Origin: Candidatus Aalborgicola danicus
GTDB taxonomy: Bacteria; Pseudomonadota; Gammaproteobacteria; Burkholderiales; Burkholderiaceae_C
Assembly (NCBI GenBank): GCA_016703945.1
Contig: JADJBC010000001.1
Span: forward strand, 62,001-126,000
DNA length: 64,000 nucleotides
Reading direction: 5' to 3'
Shown: positions 50,698 through 58,917 of the stretch, one piece after another
Numbering within the stretch: the first letter of the stretch is position 1
Layout: each line of letters starts with the position of its first letter
Notes under the pieces: model-generated
Told to the model about the DNA's origin: nothing
Databases searched by the model: none
Seen by the model: the letters and a program-made list of their open reading frames with translations, nothing else
Translations under genes and position numbers: made by a program

Positions 50698-51576
50698 ATG
50701 CCAACACCCAGCCGCTACGGCACCACCGATCTATTCATCAACCCGCTGGGCCTGGGTGCCGCTCAAATCGGCGACACCACACTGGACGATGCACAAGTCG
50801 GCCGCCTGCTCAACACCGCCGTGGATGCGGGCATCAATCTGTTCGACACCGCGCCGAGCTACGGCATCTCGGAAGAACGCATCGGGCGCCACTTGGCCAC
50901 CCGTCGCAGGGAGCTGATCCTCTCCACCAAACTGGGTTATGGCGTCAGCGGCATCCCGGACTGGACCGGCCCCTGCATCACCGCCGGTGTGGAGCAGGCC
51001 CTGCGCCTGCTGCGTACCGACTTCCTGGACATTGCCCACTTCCACTCCTGCCCGCGCGCGGTGCTGGAGCAGTCCGACGTGATCGACGCCCTGGAAGCCG
51101 CCCAACGCGCCGGCAAGGTACGCGCCATCGCCTATTCCGGCGAAAACGAGGACCTGGCCTGGGCCGTGGCCTGTGGCCGCTTTGACGGCTTTATGGCCTC
51201 GTTAAATATCTGCGACCAGCGCATCGCAAGCGCCGCGTTGCCAGCGATGGCCGGCAAGGGTTTCATCGCCAAACGCGCCGTGGCCAACCACCCGTGGCGG
51301 TTTGCGCAGCGGCCGGTGGGCGACTACTGCGAGCCCTACTGGGAGCGTTGGCAAGCCATGGGCCTGGACAACCGCGGCTTGGAATGGGGCGAGATCTCGC
51401 TGCGCTTTGCGCTGTCGGTACCCGGTGTTAGCGCCGCCATCGTGGGAACGGCCAAGGGCGACCACCTGCTGCACAGCTTGGAATGGGCCAGCAAGGGGCC
51501 GTTGCCAGCGGAATGGACAGCCGAGATACAAAGCGCCTTTGCGCGCCACGACCAGAACTGGGTCGGCCAGATCTGA
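50698..51576 (+). CDS. aldo/keto reductase
   Basis: This NAD(P)H-dependent oxidoreductase of 292 residues has an N-terminal PLGLGAAQIGD, the catalytic set Asp and Tyr in NLFDTAPSYGISEERIG, Lys in ILSTKLGYG and His in FLDIAHFHSC, and the C-terminal phosphate-binding pattern SAAIVGTAKGDHL. It starts 26 bases after the pullulanase stop and is probably in the same transcript. A sugar or sugar-derived aldehyde substrate is plausible from context but not shown. Confidence 0.9.
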   Translation: MPTPSRYGTTDLFINPLGLGAAQIGDTTLDDAQVGRLLNTAVDAGINLFDTAPSYGISEERIGRHLATRRRELILSTKLGYGVSGIPDWTGPCITAGVEQALRLLRTDFLDIAHFHSCPRAVLEQSDVIDALEAAQRAGKVRAIAYSGENEDLAWAVACGRFDGFMASLNICDQRIASAALPAMAGKGFIAKRAVANHPWRFAQRPVGDYCEPYWERWQAMGLDNRGLEWGEISLRFALSVPGVSAAIVGTAKGDHLLHSLEWASKGPLPAEWTAEIQSAFARHDQNWVGQI

Positions 51577-51641
51577 TTCATTTTAAACCTGCCGGGCCAG
51601 GACTCTGGGCTGGGGCTGCAGGCCCAAGCCTTAACGAGGAA

Positions 51642-52352
51642 CTACCCGACCAGTTGCACCAGAGCCGCGTGGTCGCGGATGACGAGCCCACCCGGCTTGA
51701 CCCGGATCACATCGGCACGCTCCATGGCTTTGAGCTCCATATTGACCCTTTGGCGCGAGGCTCCCAACAACTGCGCCAGGTTTTCCTGGGCCAGGGTTAT
51801 ACCCAGACGTACCTCGTTGTCGTCGCTGAACGAACGCACACCGTAGCGTCGCACCAGACGTAACAACTGCTTGGCAAGGCGGGCCCGCAAAGGCAGCGTA
51901 TTGAGGTCGTCCACCATGCCATACAGGTGGCGAATACGCCGGGCATGCAGGCGCAGCAGCGCATCACGCAATTCCACATGCCGGGTCATGGTGTTTCTGA
52001 AATCTGCGGTAGCGATACACACCACGGTGCTGGCGCCGTGGGCATAGGCGTCGTGGGTATGGCGTTCGCCATCCAAAATGGATACTTCACCAAACCAGGC
52101 TCCGGGTTCCACGTAGGTCAGCGTGCACTCCCGACCAAAGCCCTTGCTCGAACCAATGCGGATGGCACCTTTGGCGCAGGCCATCCAGGCCTCGGGCTGT
52201 TCGTCGCGGGCAACGATCAAGTCACCATCTTTGTAGCGTTCGATGGTGGCACAGCGGTACAGGTCATGCCTGAGCGTGCGAGACAAACCTGAAAACCAGG
52301 GCCCGTTGTCGATGGCCGTGCGCTCCGCTACGGTAAGGAATTGCTGGTCCAT
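51642..52352 (-). CDS. Crp/Fnr-family transcription regulator
   Basis: The 236-residue protein has an N-terminal cNMP-binding-type domain (ERYKDGDLIVARDEQPEAWM, EPGAWFGEVSILDGERHTHD) and a C-terminal winged helix: ITLAQENLAQLLGASRQRVN (recognition helix SRQRVNMEL). It lacks the Cys cluster of Fnr. ATG 52352 lies four bases after the stop of the acyltransferase gene; the longer frame from 52382 would overlap that gene. The two are likely one operon. Confidence 0.85.
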   Translation of the reverse strand: MDQQFLTVAERTAIDNGPWFSGLSRTLRHDLYRCATIERYKDGDLIVARDEQPEAWMACAKGAIRIGSSKGFGRECTLTYVEPGAWFGEVSILDGERHTHDAYAHGASTVVCIATADFRNTMTRHVELRDALLRLHARRIRHLYGMVDDLNTLPLRARLAKQLLRLVRRYGVRSFSDDNEVRLGITLAQENLAQLLGASRQRVNMELKAMERADVIRVKPGGLVIRDHAALVQLVG

Positions 52353-52356
52353 ATCG

Positions 52357-53721
52357 TCATCCACCAGTGGCGGCCATTTCAATAAACCCGGTCAATGTGT
52401 TACCGATGCGCGCGGCCTGTGTGTCGTCCATCTTGCTCTGGTCGTACAACAGGTTCAGGTGCAAACTGCCAGCGTATCCCGCCACCGTGACACAGATGGG
52501 GTGCTGGGGTGGCGGCGACACCATGAAGGCCACCGAGCGAATGCGCGTGCCGTTTTTTAAGGTGATGGATTCGACTTTGCCGATGTTGGTCAACATGGTG
52601 GACGCTGGGGCCAGGTTCACCGCCACCTGGACCTGCTCCGCGTTCAGTGAGACAGAACCCAACACCGCGTCTTTTGGGTAAACACCGTGAATGAGGTTGG
52701 CATCACCACGCGCCATGACCCGGGTGAGTTGCGCCTTGATGTCGCGGGCTAGATGCCAAAAGTCGGGCTCGACTGCCACGGAATGCACCGTAATGAGCGT
52801 AGCAATGTACAAGCCAAGGTCGTCTGAACCCAGATTGCCGCCCAGTACACCCCGCAGGTCGGCCAGCGAGTTCAGAGCCAGGCGGCGCGCAGCTGGCGCA
52901 TCAAACTCACTGTTGATGGCCAGAATCTGGGCCGCACCCAATGCACCGTGCACCGTGGTGGCGTGCACACGGCAAGCAGCCTGCAGTGCCGCGCCGGTCT
53001 TCGGGGGTAGGGTGTAGGGGATGGCCTTGATAGTGCGCGCGGGTCGCAACCGCGTGTCATAGCCCGGCAGCTGCTGGGGCATCAGCAACGCCGATTTGCC
53101 CTGCCCCATCCAGAACCGTAGCCTTTTGACCGCCCCGGCGAGTGCACCTGCACGTGTTATGGGATCCAGATCCTGCGCATGGGGATGCGCGGCCTGCAAT
53201 TGCATCGCAATGTCTTCACCCGCAGCGCGACGCAACACCTCCAGCAACAGCGCCGTACCCGACTTGCCGTCCGCAATCACATGGTGAAAAGCCATGGCCG
53301 CAACCGATTTGCCGCCGCTTGCAGCGTTCCCTTCGAACCAGAAAAACCGGGCCAGTGGCGCTTCACCTTCAAACGGGTCATGTAGTTGCGCGGCGAGCTT
53401 GGTCCGCCAGTTGCGCAACGGCAGCGCCTGGGCGACGAGTGGCGCATCCGCCATGTCGACCGCACTAAAAAATGGCTCTCCATGGATCGTGGCAATGCGG
53501 GTTCGCAGCAAGGGCTTTTGGCGTTGCACCGCCTGCAGCGCGCGGTTGATCGCGCCTAACTCAAAAGCGCCATTGACCTCGGCAAAAACCACAAAATTCA
53601 GGCAATACAGCTTGTCCAGCAGGTGGTAAATGGCCTCGGTCGCACCCAGACGCCTATCCATGGCGGGCAGGGGCGAGGCGCCCATATACTGCCGCATGAT
53701 TTTGTTCTTCACGTTGTCCAC
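52357..53721 (-). CDS. condensation-fold acyltransferase
   Basis: The 454-residue protein has the HHxxxDG active site of the chloramphenicol-acetyltransferase/condensation superfamily in AMAFHHVIADGKSGTALLLE. An N-terminal part DRRLGATEAIYHLLDKLYCL and a later LNSLADLRGVLGGNLGSDDL correspond to the DFGWG-like region of PapA and alcohol-acetyltransferase relatives. It probably transfers an acyl group to an alcohol (wax ester or lipid), but the substrate is unknown. The start may be ATG 53721 or the internal ATG 53697 (MRQYMGASPL), which is nearer the family start. It is divergent from the LuxR-type regulator gene, which may control it. Confidence 0.75.
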   Translation of the reverse strand: MDNVKNKIMRQYMGASPLPAMDRRLGATEAIYHLLDKLYCLNFVVFAEVNGAFELGAINRALQAVQRQKPLLRTRIATIHGEPFFSAVDMADAPLVAQALPLRNWRTKLAAQLHDPFEGEAPLARFFWFEGNAASGGKSVAAMAFHHVIADGKSGTALLLEVLRRAAGEDIAMQLQAAHPHAQDLDPITRAGALAGAVKRLRFWMGQGKSALLMPQQLPGYDTRLRPARTIKAIPYTLPPKTGAALQAACRVHATTVHGALGAAQILAINSEFDAPAARRLALNSLADLRGVLGGNLGSDDLGLYIATLITVHSVAVEPDFWHLARDIKAQLTRVMARGDANLIHGVYPKDAVLGSVSLNAEQVQVAVNLAPASTMLTNIGKVESITLKNGTRIRSVAFMVSPPPQHPICVTVAGYAGSLHLNLLYDQSKMDDTQAARIGNTLTGFIEMAATGG

Positions 53722-53751
53722 CTTGTGTTTGGTTTGCCCAGCGCCCGCATC

Positions 53752-56526
53752 ATGGTCGCCCCGGTGGCAGAACTAAATCCCCCGATTGGGGGACATGGGG
53801 TGGCACAGGTCGTGCCGCTGATGGGCGTGAAGATCAGGCCGCCCTGGCGATCGCGCGGCATCATTGCGCGGGCGCGGCTGGACGGCTACCTGGACATCAT
53901 CCGCAATCGGTTGCTCACCACCGTGGTCGCGCCGCCAGGTTTTGGCAAAACAACAGCTGCGCTGGGCTGGGCGGAAGCACTGGCAGGCGCTGGCGGACAG
54001 GTGGCCTGGCTCTCCGTTGGCCCCGAAGACGACGAGCCTGAACGGTTCTTGAACTACCTGGAGGCTGCGCTGGCTGTCGGCCTGGACAAGGCAGGGCGCG
54101 GTACAGGCAATGCGCCGCCCGTTGCGCTATCGGCCACGTTTTCGGTGCCCCAGGAAACCCGGCTGTGCTGGTTGCTGGACTCCGTTGGCTGCAACGCCGC
54201 GGACGTTTTTTTATTTCTGGACGACTACCACCTGCTCACACAAGTCCAGATTCACCAGGCGTTGTCGTTCCTGCTGCGCAACGCGCCGGAAAATCTGCAC
54301 ATCGTTGTTTTGACGCGGGAGACCATGGCACTCAATCTGGGAGCGCTTCGTGCCCGCGATAACGTGTTTGAAATCCAGTCGGGTGTGCTGTTATTTGATG
54401 TGCAGGAAACAGGCCAACTGCTGCAAAAAGGAGAGTTCCAGCTTGCCCTGTCCGACCAGGCCCCCGCACTGCAGGCGCTGACCGGCGGTTGGATCGCCGC
54501 CTTGCGCGCAGCGGTCGTCACCCTGCGCAACCACGGTCGACCGAAGCAATACCTGGGCAAACTGCCCGCCACTCTGCGCCCGATATCGAGCCTGTTTGCT
54601 GATTTGATGGGGGGCTTAGCCCCCGATCTAATGGTTTTTCTGGAAGGCATTTGTATCACCGACCGCCACTGCGCGGGGCTGGCGAATGTGCTGTGCGGTG
54701 GCTCAGACGGCCAGGTGCTGCTGGAAAAACTCGAACATCTGCAACTGTTCATTGACCGCCAGGATGATGCTGGCAACTGGTTTGTGCTGCACCCTCTATT
54801 CCGTGAATTTTTGGTGCAACGCGTGAGCAAGCAGATAGGCCCAGAGGTAGCCGAACGACACCGGCGCGCCTCGCGCTGGTTTGCAACGCAGTTGCTGTGG
54901 TCCCAAGCCATTCACCATGCGCTGGAGGCTGGTGACACAGCGCAGGCGCTGGGATGGATAGAGTCGCGGGCTATGGTGCTGGTCGGTGATGGCGACATCC
55001 TGACTCTGCTGTCTTGGGAGCGCCAACTGCGCGAACATCTGGTGGCCAGCCCCATCCGCCTGCGCCTGGCGTTCGCCTGGGCGCTGTCACTGGCCATGGC
55101 CAGCGAACGCGCGCTGGCGCTGGTGGGCAGCGTTGAAGCCGAGCTGGCCCTAAAGGGGAGCGTGGCGGTGCACAACAAACTGGCGCGCGAATGCACGGCG
55201 TTGCGTGCGGTGCTGCTGGCCGAAAAAGGCGACTACGAAGCCGCAGGGGTGCTGGCGCAACAGTACCTGCGCCAGCCCGTGGCGCAGCCCTGGGTGCCCA
55301 ATGCCATCCTCAATGTGATTGCCGGCGCGCACCTGCAGGCTGGCCGCTGGGAGCAGCTCTCTGTACTGCCTCCGATGGCCCAAGACCCACAGACCCCACA
55401 CTTGCCCGACCGCACCTCCATGGTCTACCGGCTGAGCATTTTGGGCCTAGCCGAATACCGCCAGGGCCATCTGGACAACGCCGCCCGCTACCTGGAAGAG
55501 GGCATGGCACTGGGCGCCGCGACGGACGCACGCGGTCCTGTGCTGCAGGCACTGCCAGCGCCCACCCTGGCCTTGGTGCGGTATGAGCAGAACCGGCTGG
55601 CCGAAGCCCATCACATCAACTCCACCCATTTCGAGGTCAACCGGCGCGTGGGGCCCATCGACGGCCTGTCGGGGTGTTACCGCATCGCTGCCCGCATGGC
55701 ACGCATGCAGGGTCAGGGCGCGCTGGCGCGCACGCTACTCGACGATGCTGAACGCATTGCCTGCGCTCGGGGCTGGAACCAAGTGCAGGCGACCGTGTGT
55801 GTGGAGCGCATCCGCTTCGCGTTGCTGGATGGTCGCAAAACCGATGCCCGTGCCAGTTTCGAGCGACTGGAGCGGCTGGCTGAAGCGGTACCCAACCCGG
55901 GCAGTGAATATGCCGAAATACACCGCCAGCTCATCCTGACACATGCCTGGCGCGATCTGGCCGACGGTGCTTTACAGCGCGCTGCAGACAGCCTGACGGC
56001 ACAACACCAATTGGCGCAAAACAACGGCAAATTGCTGGACCAGCTCAACACCGGCGTGGCATTGACGTGGGCATGGTGGAGCCTGGGGCACACAGCGCAA
56101 GCCCTTTCGCTGTTCGTCAACTTGTGCGAGCAAGCACTTCAGGCGGGCGCGCTGCGATCGTTGCTGGACCAGCCCGTACCGATGGCGGACGCGATCCGCC
56201 AGATCATCTCCTGCGTAGAAGTGACCGAGCAATCGGATGCGATGAGAGCACTCATGCAAGACCTGCTGCAGGCTTGTGCGAACGTGTCCAAAAGCGCGCC
56301 CACTCCGAACTCCGAAGCGCAGGCGCTGACCCCACGCGAGAGCGGCATTCTGGCCCTGGTAGCGCAGGGCCTGTCGAACAAAGAAATTGCCGCCAAGCTG
56401 GGGGTGACGGCGGAGACGGTCAAGTCCCACCTGAAGAAGATTTACCCCAAGTTAAGCGTCCACAACCGTGCGCAGGCCGCCGCGCACCCTCTGGCGCGTC
56501 AGAGTGGACTGCTATCGGCTACCTAA
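53752..56526 (+). CDS. MalT/LAL-type LuxR-family regulator
   Basis: The 924-residue protein is a large ATP-binding LuxR regulator: P-loop VVAPPGFGKTTAALGWAEAL near 58-77, Walker B FLFLDDYHLL near 155, ALTGGWIAALRAA and HPLFREFLVQRV in the NOD part. A long TPR-like helical region (about 430-840) follows, and a LuxR DNA-binding domain at the end (LTPRESGILALVAQGLSNKE, TAETVKSHLKKIYPKLSVHN). MalT-like proteins switch on target operons when a ligand binds the helical region. The nearby glucan genes make maltodextrin a candidate ligand. ATG 53752 lies 30 bases from the divergent acyltransferase start; ATG 53821 is an alternative. Confidence 0.9.
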   Translation: MVAPVAELNPPIGGHGVAQVVPLMGVKIRPPWRSRGIIARARLDGYLDIIRNRLLTTVVAPPGFGKTTAALGWAEALAGAGGQVAWLSVGPEDDEPERFLNYLEAALAVGLDKAGRGTGNAPPVALSATFSVPQETRLCWLLDSVGCNAADVFLFLDDYHLLTQVQIHQALSFLLRNAPENLHIVVLTRETMALNLGALRARDNVFEIQSGVLLFDVQETGQLLQKGEFQLALSDQAPALQALTGGWIAALRAAVVTLRNHGRPKQYLGKLPATLRPISSLFADLMGGLAPDLMVFLEGICITDRHCAGLANVLCGGSDGQVLLEKLEHLQLFIDRQDDAGNWFVLHPLFREFLVQRVSKQIGPEVAERHRRASRWFATQLLWSQAIHHALEAGDTAQALGWIESRAMVLVGDGDILTLLSWERQLREHLVASPIRLRLAFAWALSLAMASERALALVGSVEAELALKGSVAVHNKLARECTALRAVLLAEKGDYEAAGVLAQQYLRQPVAQPWVPNAILNVIAGAHLQAGRWEQLSVLPPMAQDPQTPHLPDRTSMVYRLSILGLAEYRQGHLDNAARYLEEGMALGAATDARGPVLQALPAPTLALVRYEQNRLAEAHHINSTHFEVNRRVGPIDGLSGCYRIAARMARMQGQGALARTLLDDAERIACARGWNQVQATVCVERIRFALLDGRKTDARASFERLERLAEAVPNPGSEYAEIHRQLILTHAWRDLADGALQRAADSLTAQHQLAQNNGKLLDQLNTGVALTWAWWSLGHTAQALSLFVNLCEQALQAGALRSLLDQPVPMADAIRQIISCVEVTEQSDAMRALMQDLLQACANVSKSAPTPNSEAQALTPRESGILALVAQGLSNKEIAAKLGVTAETVKSHLKKIYPKLSVHNRAQAAAHPLARQSGLLSAT

Positions 56527-57042
56527 CAATTTCAGCGCCTTCCTGAGTGTCACCACCGACACGCCATAACGCTGCGCCAGCTGGGTCTGGGCTCCGTATT
56601 TTTCGCCGGACTGAACCCGATCAAGGTATTCCCGCTGGATGCGCATCAGCGTCTTTGCGTCCAGCTTGGAACTGTCCTTCACCGGGGTGGGGATAGCTAC
56701 CGCCAGCATGGCTTGCCGCAGGGACTCTGGCATATTGCGCGCCTGCGCGACCAATCGCCGGATTCGACAAAAGTAGTGTGGAATGTCGGGTACAGACGAC
56801 TCGCCCTTGCCGTCTGCGCACTGGCATGCCAATGTCAATTCGTGGCGCAACCCCATCAGTTGCTGTCGCCTTTTGGGATAGTTGCGCCAATGGGCCTGGC
56901 CGTACAGCCAGGCATCAAAAGCCGTGAGGTCCCACTGGATGGCGTCCCGAACGATGCCGGCGATGCGCGTCTGGTCAGGGTCTTTGTAGGTCCAAACACC
57001 ATTCACCACAGCCCCCAAGTCCAGCAGTAGTCGCCCCGTCAC
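56512..57042 (-). CDS. hypothetical protein with C-terminal helix-turn-helix
   Basis: The 176-residue protein has no signal peptide. Its C-terminal 25 residues (QLAQRYGVSVVTLRKALKLL) form a convincing helix-turn-helix of the resolvase/GntR type, and the centre has several Cys (CQCADGK..., HYFCRIRRL). It could be a small DNA-binding regulator. Its 3' end overlaps the convergent LuxR-type gene by 15 bases. I do not recognise the rest of the protein. Confidence 0.6.
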   Translation of the reverse strand: MTGRLLLDLGAVVNGVWTYKDPDQTRIAGIVRDAIQWDLTAFDAWLYGQAHWRNYPKRRQQLMGLRHELTLACQCADGKGESSVPDIPHYFCRIRRLVAQARNMPESLRQAMLAVAIPTPVKDSSKLDAKTLMRIQREYLDRVQSGEKYGAQTQLAQRYGVSVVTLRKALKLLGSR

Positions 57043-57097
57043 AAACTACCTCCTGGGTCGCAGATGTCTGGCTCGGGTTGATGCTGCTGGGCCATGG

Positions 57098-57538
57098 CTA
57101 GGCTACGACACTGCCGCGTGCCCGGCACTGGTACTGACCCGAGATGCGATTCTCCTGGCTCTTGCCATCGACCAGCAAGGAACGACTTTCGATCAGGGCG
57201 AGCGCGCCCGTTTGGGGATCGAAATCGCCGGACATCCACATCGCCGGACTGCTGGCGCTGAATGCGACATGGCCGCTTCGCTCGGCGTCCAGCTTGACCT
57301 GATAGGACTTGACCATGACCACACCAGAGCGCATGTGGAAGTCGATTTCAATGGGGTATGACTTGTCAAACAGCAGGGCCGATGTGCTATCGGCCACCTG
57401 CGCTGTGGCGCGCTCCTGCCCCTGGCAAGCGTATTCGCGGTCCCAAGACGGTGAGGTATTGCAACCCGCCATGACTAGCGCGCCGACGCAGGCCATGGCA
57501 ACTTTGAGGCAAAAAGAAAAGAAGGTAGGTGCTCGCAT
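57098..57538 (-). CDS. putative lipoprotein
   Basis: The 146-residue protein has a lipoprotein signal peptide with lipobox VMAGC (Cys26) after a hydrophobic segment. The mature part is beta-rich and contains two Cys (YACQGQE, YQCRARG) that could pair. Residues such as FDPQTGALALIESRSLLVDG suggest a small beta-barrel or lipocalin-like fold, but I do not recognise the family. It lies alone on the minus strand, about 85 bases beyond the multihaem gene's stop. Confidence 0.65.
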   Translation of the reverse strand: MRAPTFFSFCLKVAMACVGALVMAGCNTSPSWDREYACQGQERATAQVADSTSALLFDKSYPIEIDFHMRSGVVMVKSYQVKLDAERSGHVAFSASSPAMWMSGDFDPQTGALALIESRSLLVDGKSQENRISGQYQCRARGSVVA

Positions 57539-57622
57539 AACAGCGATGCTAGAAACCCAGGCTTAAGCCATTCTTAAGAGGCCTCTGCAAACCAAAAAAT
57601 TGCTTCGCCGCCTCTGGCACTG

Positions 57623-58342
57623 TCAGTCGTTGCCACGCTTGCCTTGGCGCCCCTTGATGTCGTGTTCGTCCGCGCTGCGGTGGCACTCGACACAGTTGGT
57701 GAAGTCGCGTATGCCCTCCTCCACATGCTCACGCCGCACATTGGCCGGTGTGTGCTCGTGGCAGCCGTAACAGGTGTATTGCTGGTAATCGTTGCGCACA
57801 TGGCAGGTCACACAGGTTGCGGTGTGGTCGCGGTCCAGCACAAAATATTTGTCGTGCTCAAACGTGGCGGGGGTCCACTTGTTCTGTGTATGGCATTGCC
57901 CGCAATTGCCCGATATTTGCCGGTGCAGCGTGTCGACGGGGGCCTTGTGGCAAGTCTGGCACTTGTCGCTGACACCCTTCTTCAATAACGCATGGTTGAA
58001 GCGTCCTTGCACCTGGTAGCGCTTGACGCCGGCGTGGTCGCTGTGGCAGGCCACACAATCCTGGCTGGTCAATTCCTGGTGGAAGGGTGTGCTGGTCAGC
58101 GGCTTGACCACGGGTGCGCCGGTGGTGGTCAAGCGCCCAATGTCCATTGGCTTATGGCAAACCACACACTTGGTCGACTGCACACCCGTCAGTGAGGTGT
58201 GGCAGGCGAAACAATCCGCATTGATGCTTTGATGTCCGGCAATCAGTTTGCCTGGGCCTACCATCAGGTGCGGATAGGTAAAAGTCAGCACCACCAAGAC
58301 CAGCACGTTGATCGCCAGAATCAGCTTGAGCAGGCGACTCAT
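57623..58342 (-). CDS. membrane-anchored eight-haem cytochrome c
   Basis: The 239-residue protein has one N-terminal membrane segment (LILAINVLVLVVLTFTYPHL) and eight CXXCH haem sites: CFACH, CVVCH, CVACH, CQTCH, CGQCH, CVTCH, CYGCH and CVECH. Extra His residues are available as distal ligands. It resembles class III/NapC-like periplasmic electron carriers. The start at ATG 58342 overlaps the stop of the preceding membrane gene by four bases; the longer frame upstream lies in that gene. It is the last gene of a three-gene redox unit, so electrons may pass from the reductase through the membrane protein to this cytochrome. Confidence 0.9.
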   Translation of the reverse strand: MSRLLKLILAINVLVLVVLTFTYPHLMVGPGKLIAGHQSINADCFACHTSLTGVQSTKCVVCHKPMDIGRLTTTGAPVVKPLTSTPFHQELTSQDCVACHSDHAGVKRYQVQGRFNHALLKKGVSDKCQTCHKAPVDTLHRQISGNCGQCHTQNKWTPATFEHDKYFVLDRDHTATCVTCHVRNDYQQYTCYGCHEHTPANVRREHVEEGIRDFTNCVECHRSADEHDIKGRQGKRGND

Positions 58343-58917
58343 ACCCAGCCCCAAAACAGGAAGATGCTGACAATGTGTCCCAGCGCCAACACCGCAAAGA
58401 CCACAAAAATGGGGATGTGCACCTTGCGCCACTGCGCCATGGCTCCCAGCGCCACGGCGTCCCAAAACACGGCCTGCTCAACTTCGGGCTTGGACAAACC
58501 CCGTAGCTGAAAGTGCTCGCGTTGGCCCTGTACATGTTGGCGGGAGCGGTTCAACAACATCTTGCCGACCATGCCGCTGATCACGTTAACCCCCATGGCC
58601 ACCGTGGCCAACCAGGGCAAGATGGCGTTGAAGTGAATGCCCGCGTGAATCAGCACCATCAGCGAGCCTAACCAGGCGCTGAACTCATGCATGCTGAGCA
58701 AGGTCTTGGGGTTGCCCGAAGTGACCAACTTGCGCTTGCGCAGCGAGTAATACATCGAGCCAATGATCAGCAAGGTGCCGGGAATTCCCATGTAGCGCCC
58801 CACCCACACCAGATTGAACCGGTGCAGCACATAGTCACCCGTTAGGGTGGCCGCTGCCAGCAAGCCCAGCAGCAGGGTGAAAGGCAAGACATGTTCGCGC
58901 CAGAGAGAAGCCTTCAT
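58339..58917 (-). CDS. cytochrome b561-like integral membrane protein
   Basis: The 192-residue protein has about four hydrophobic helices (FTLLLGLLAAATL, GIPGTLLIIGSMYY, LGSLMVLIHAGIHF, IPIFVVFAVLALGHI). His residues at MHEFSAW and LIHAGIH are placed as in haem-b binding four-helix cytochromes. It lies between the reductase gene (no gap) and the eight-haem cytochrome (four-base overlap). I infer a haem-b electron carrier, but the exact family is not certain. Confidence 0.75.
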   Translation of the reverse strand: MKASLWREHVLPFTLLLGLLAAATLTGDYVLHRFNLVWVGRYMGIPGTLLIIGSMYYSLRKRKLVTSGNPKTLLSMHEFSAWLGSLMVLIHAGIHFNAILPWLATVAMGVNVISGMVGKMLLNRSRQHVQGQREHFQLRGLSKPEVEQAVFWDAVALGAMAQWRKVHIPIFVVFAVLALGHIVSIFLFWGWV

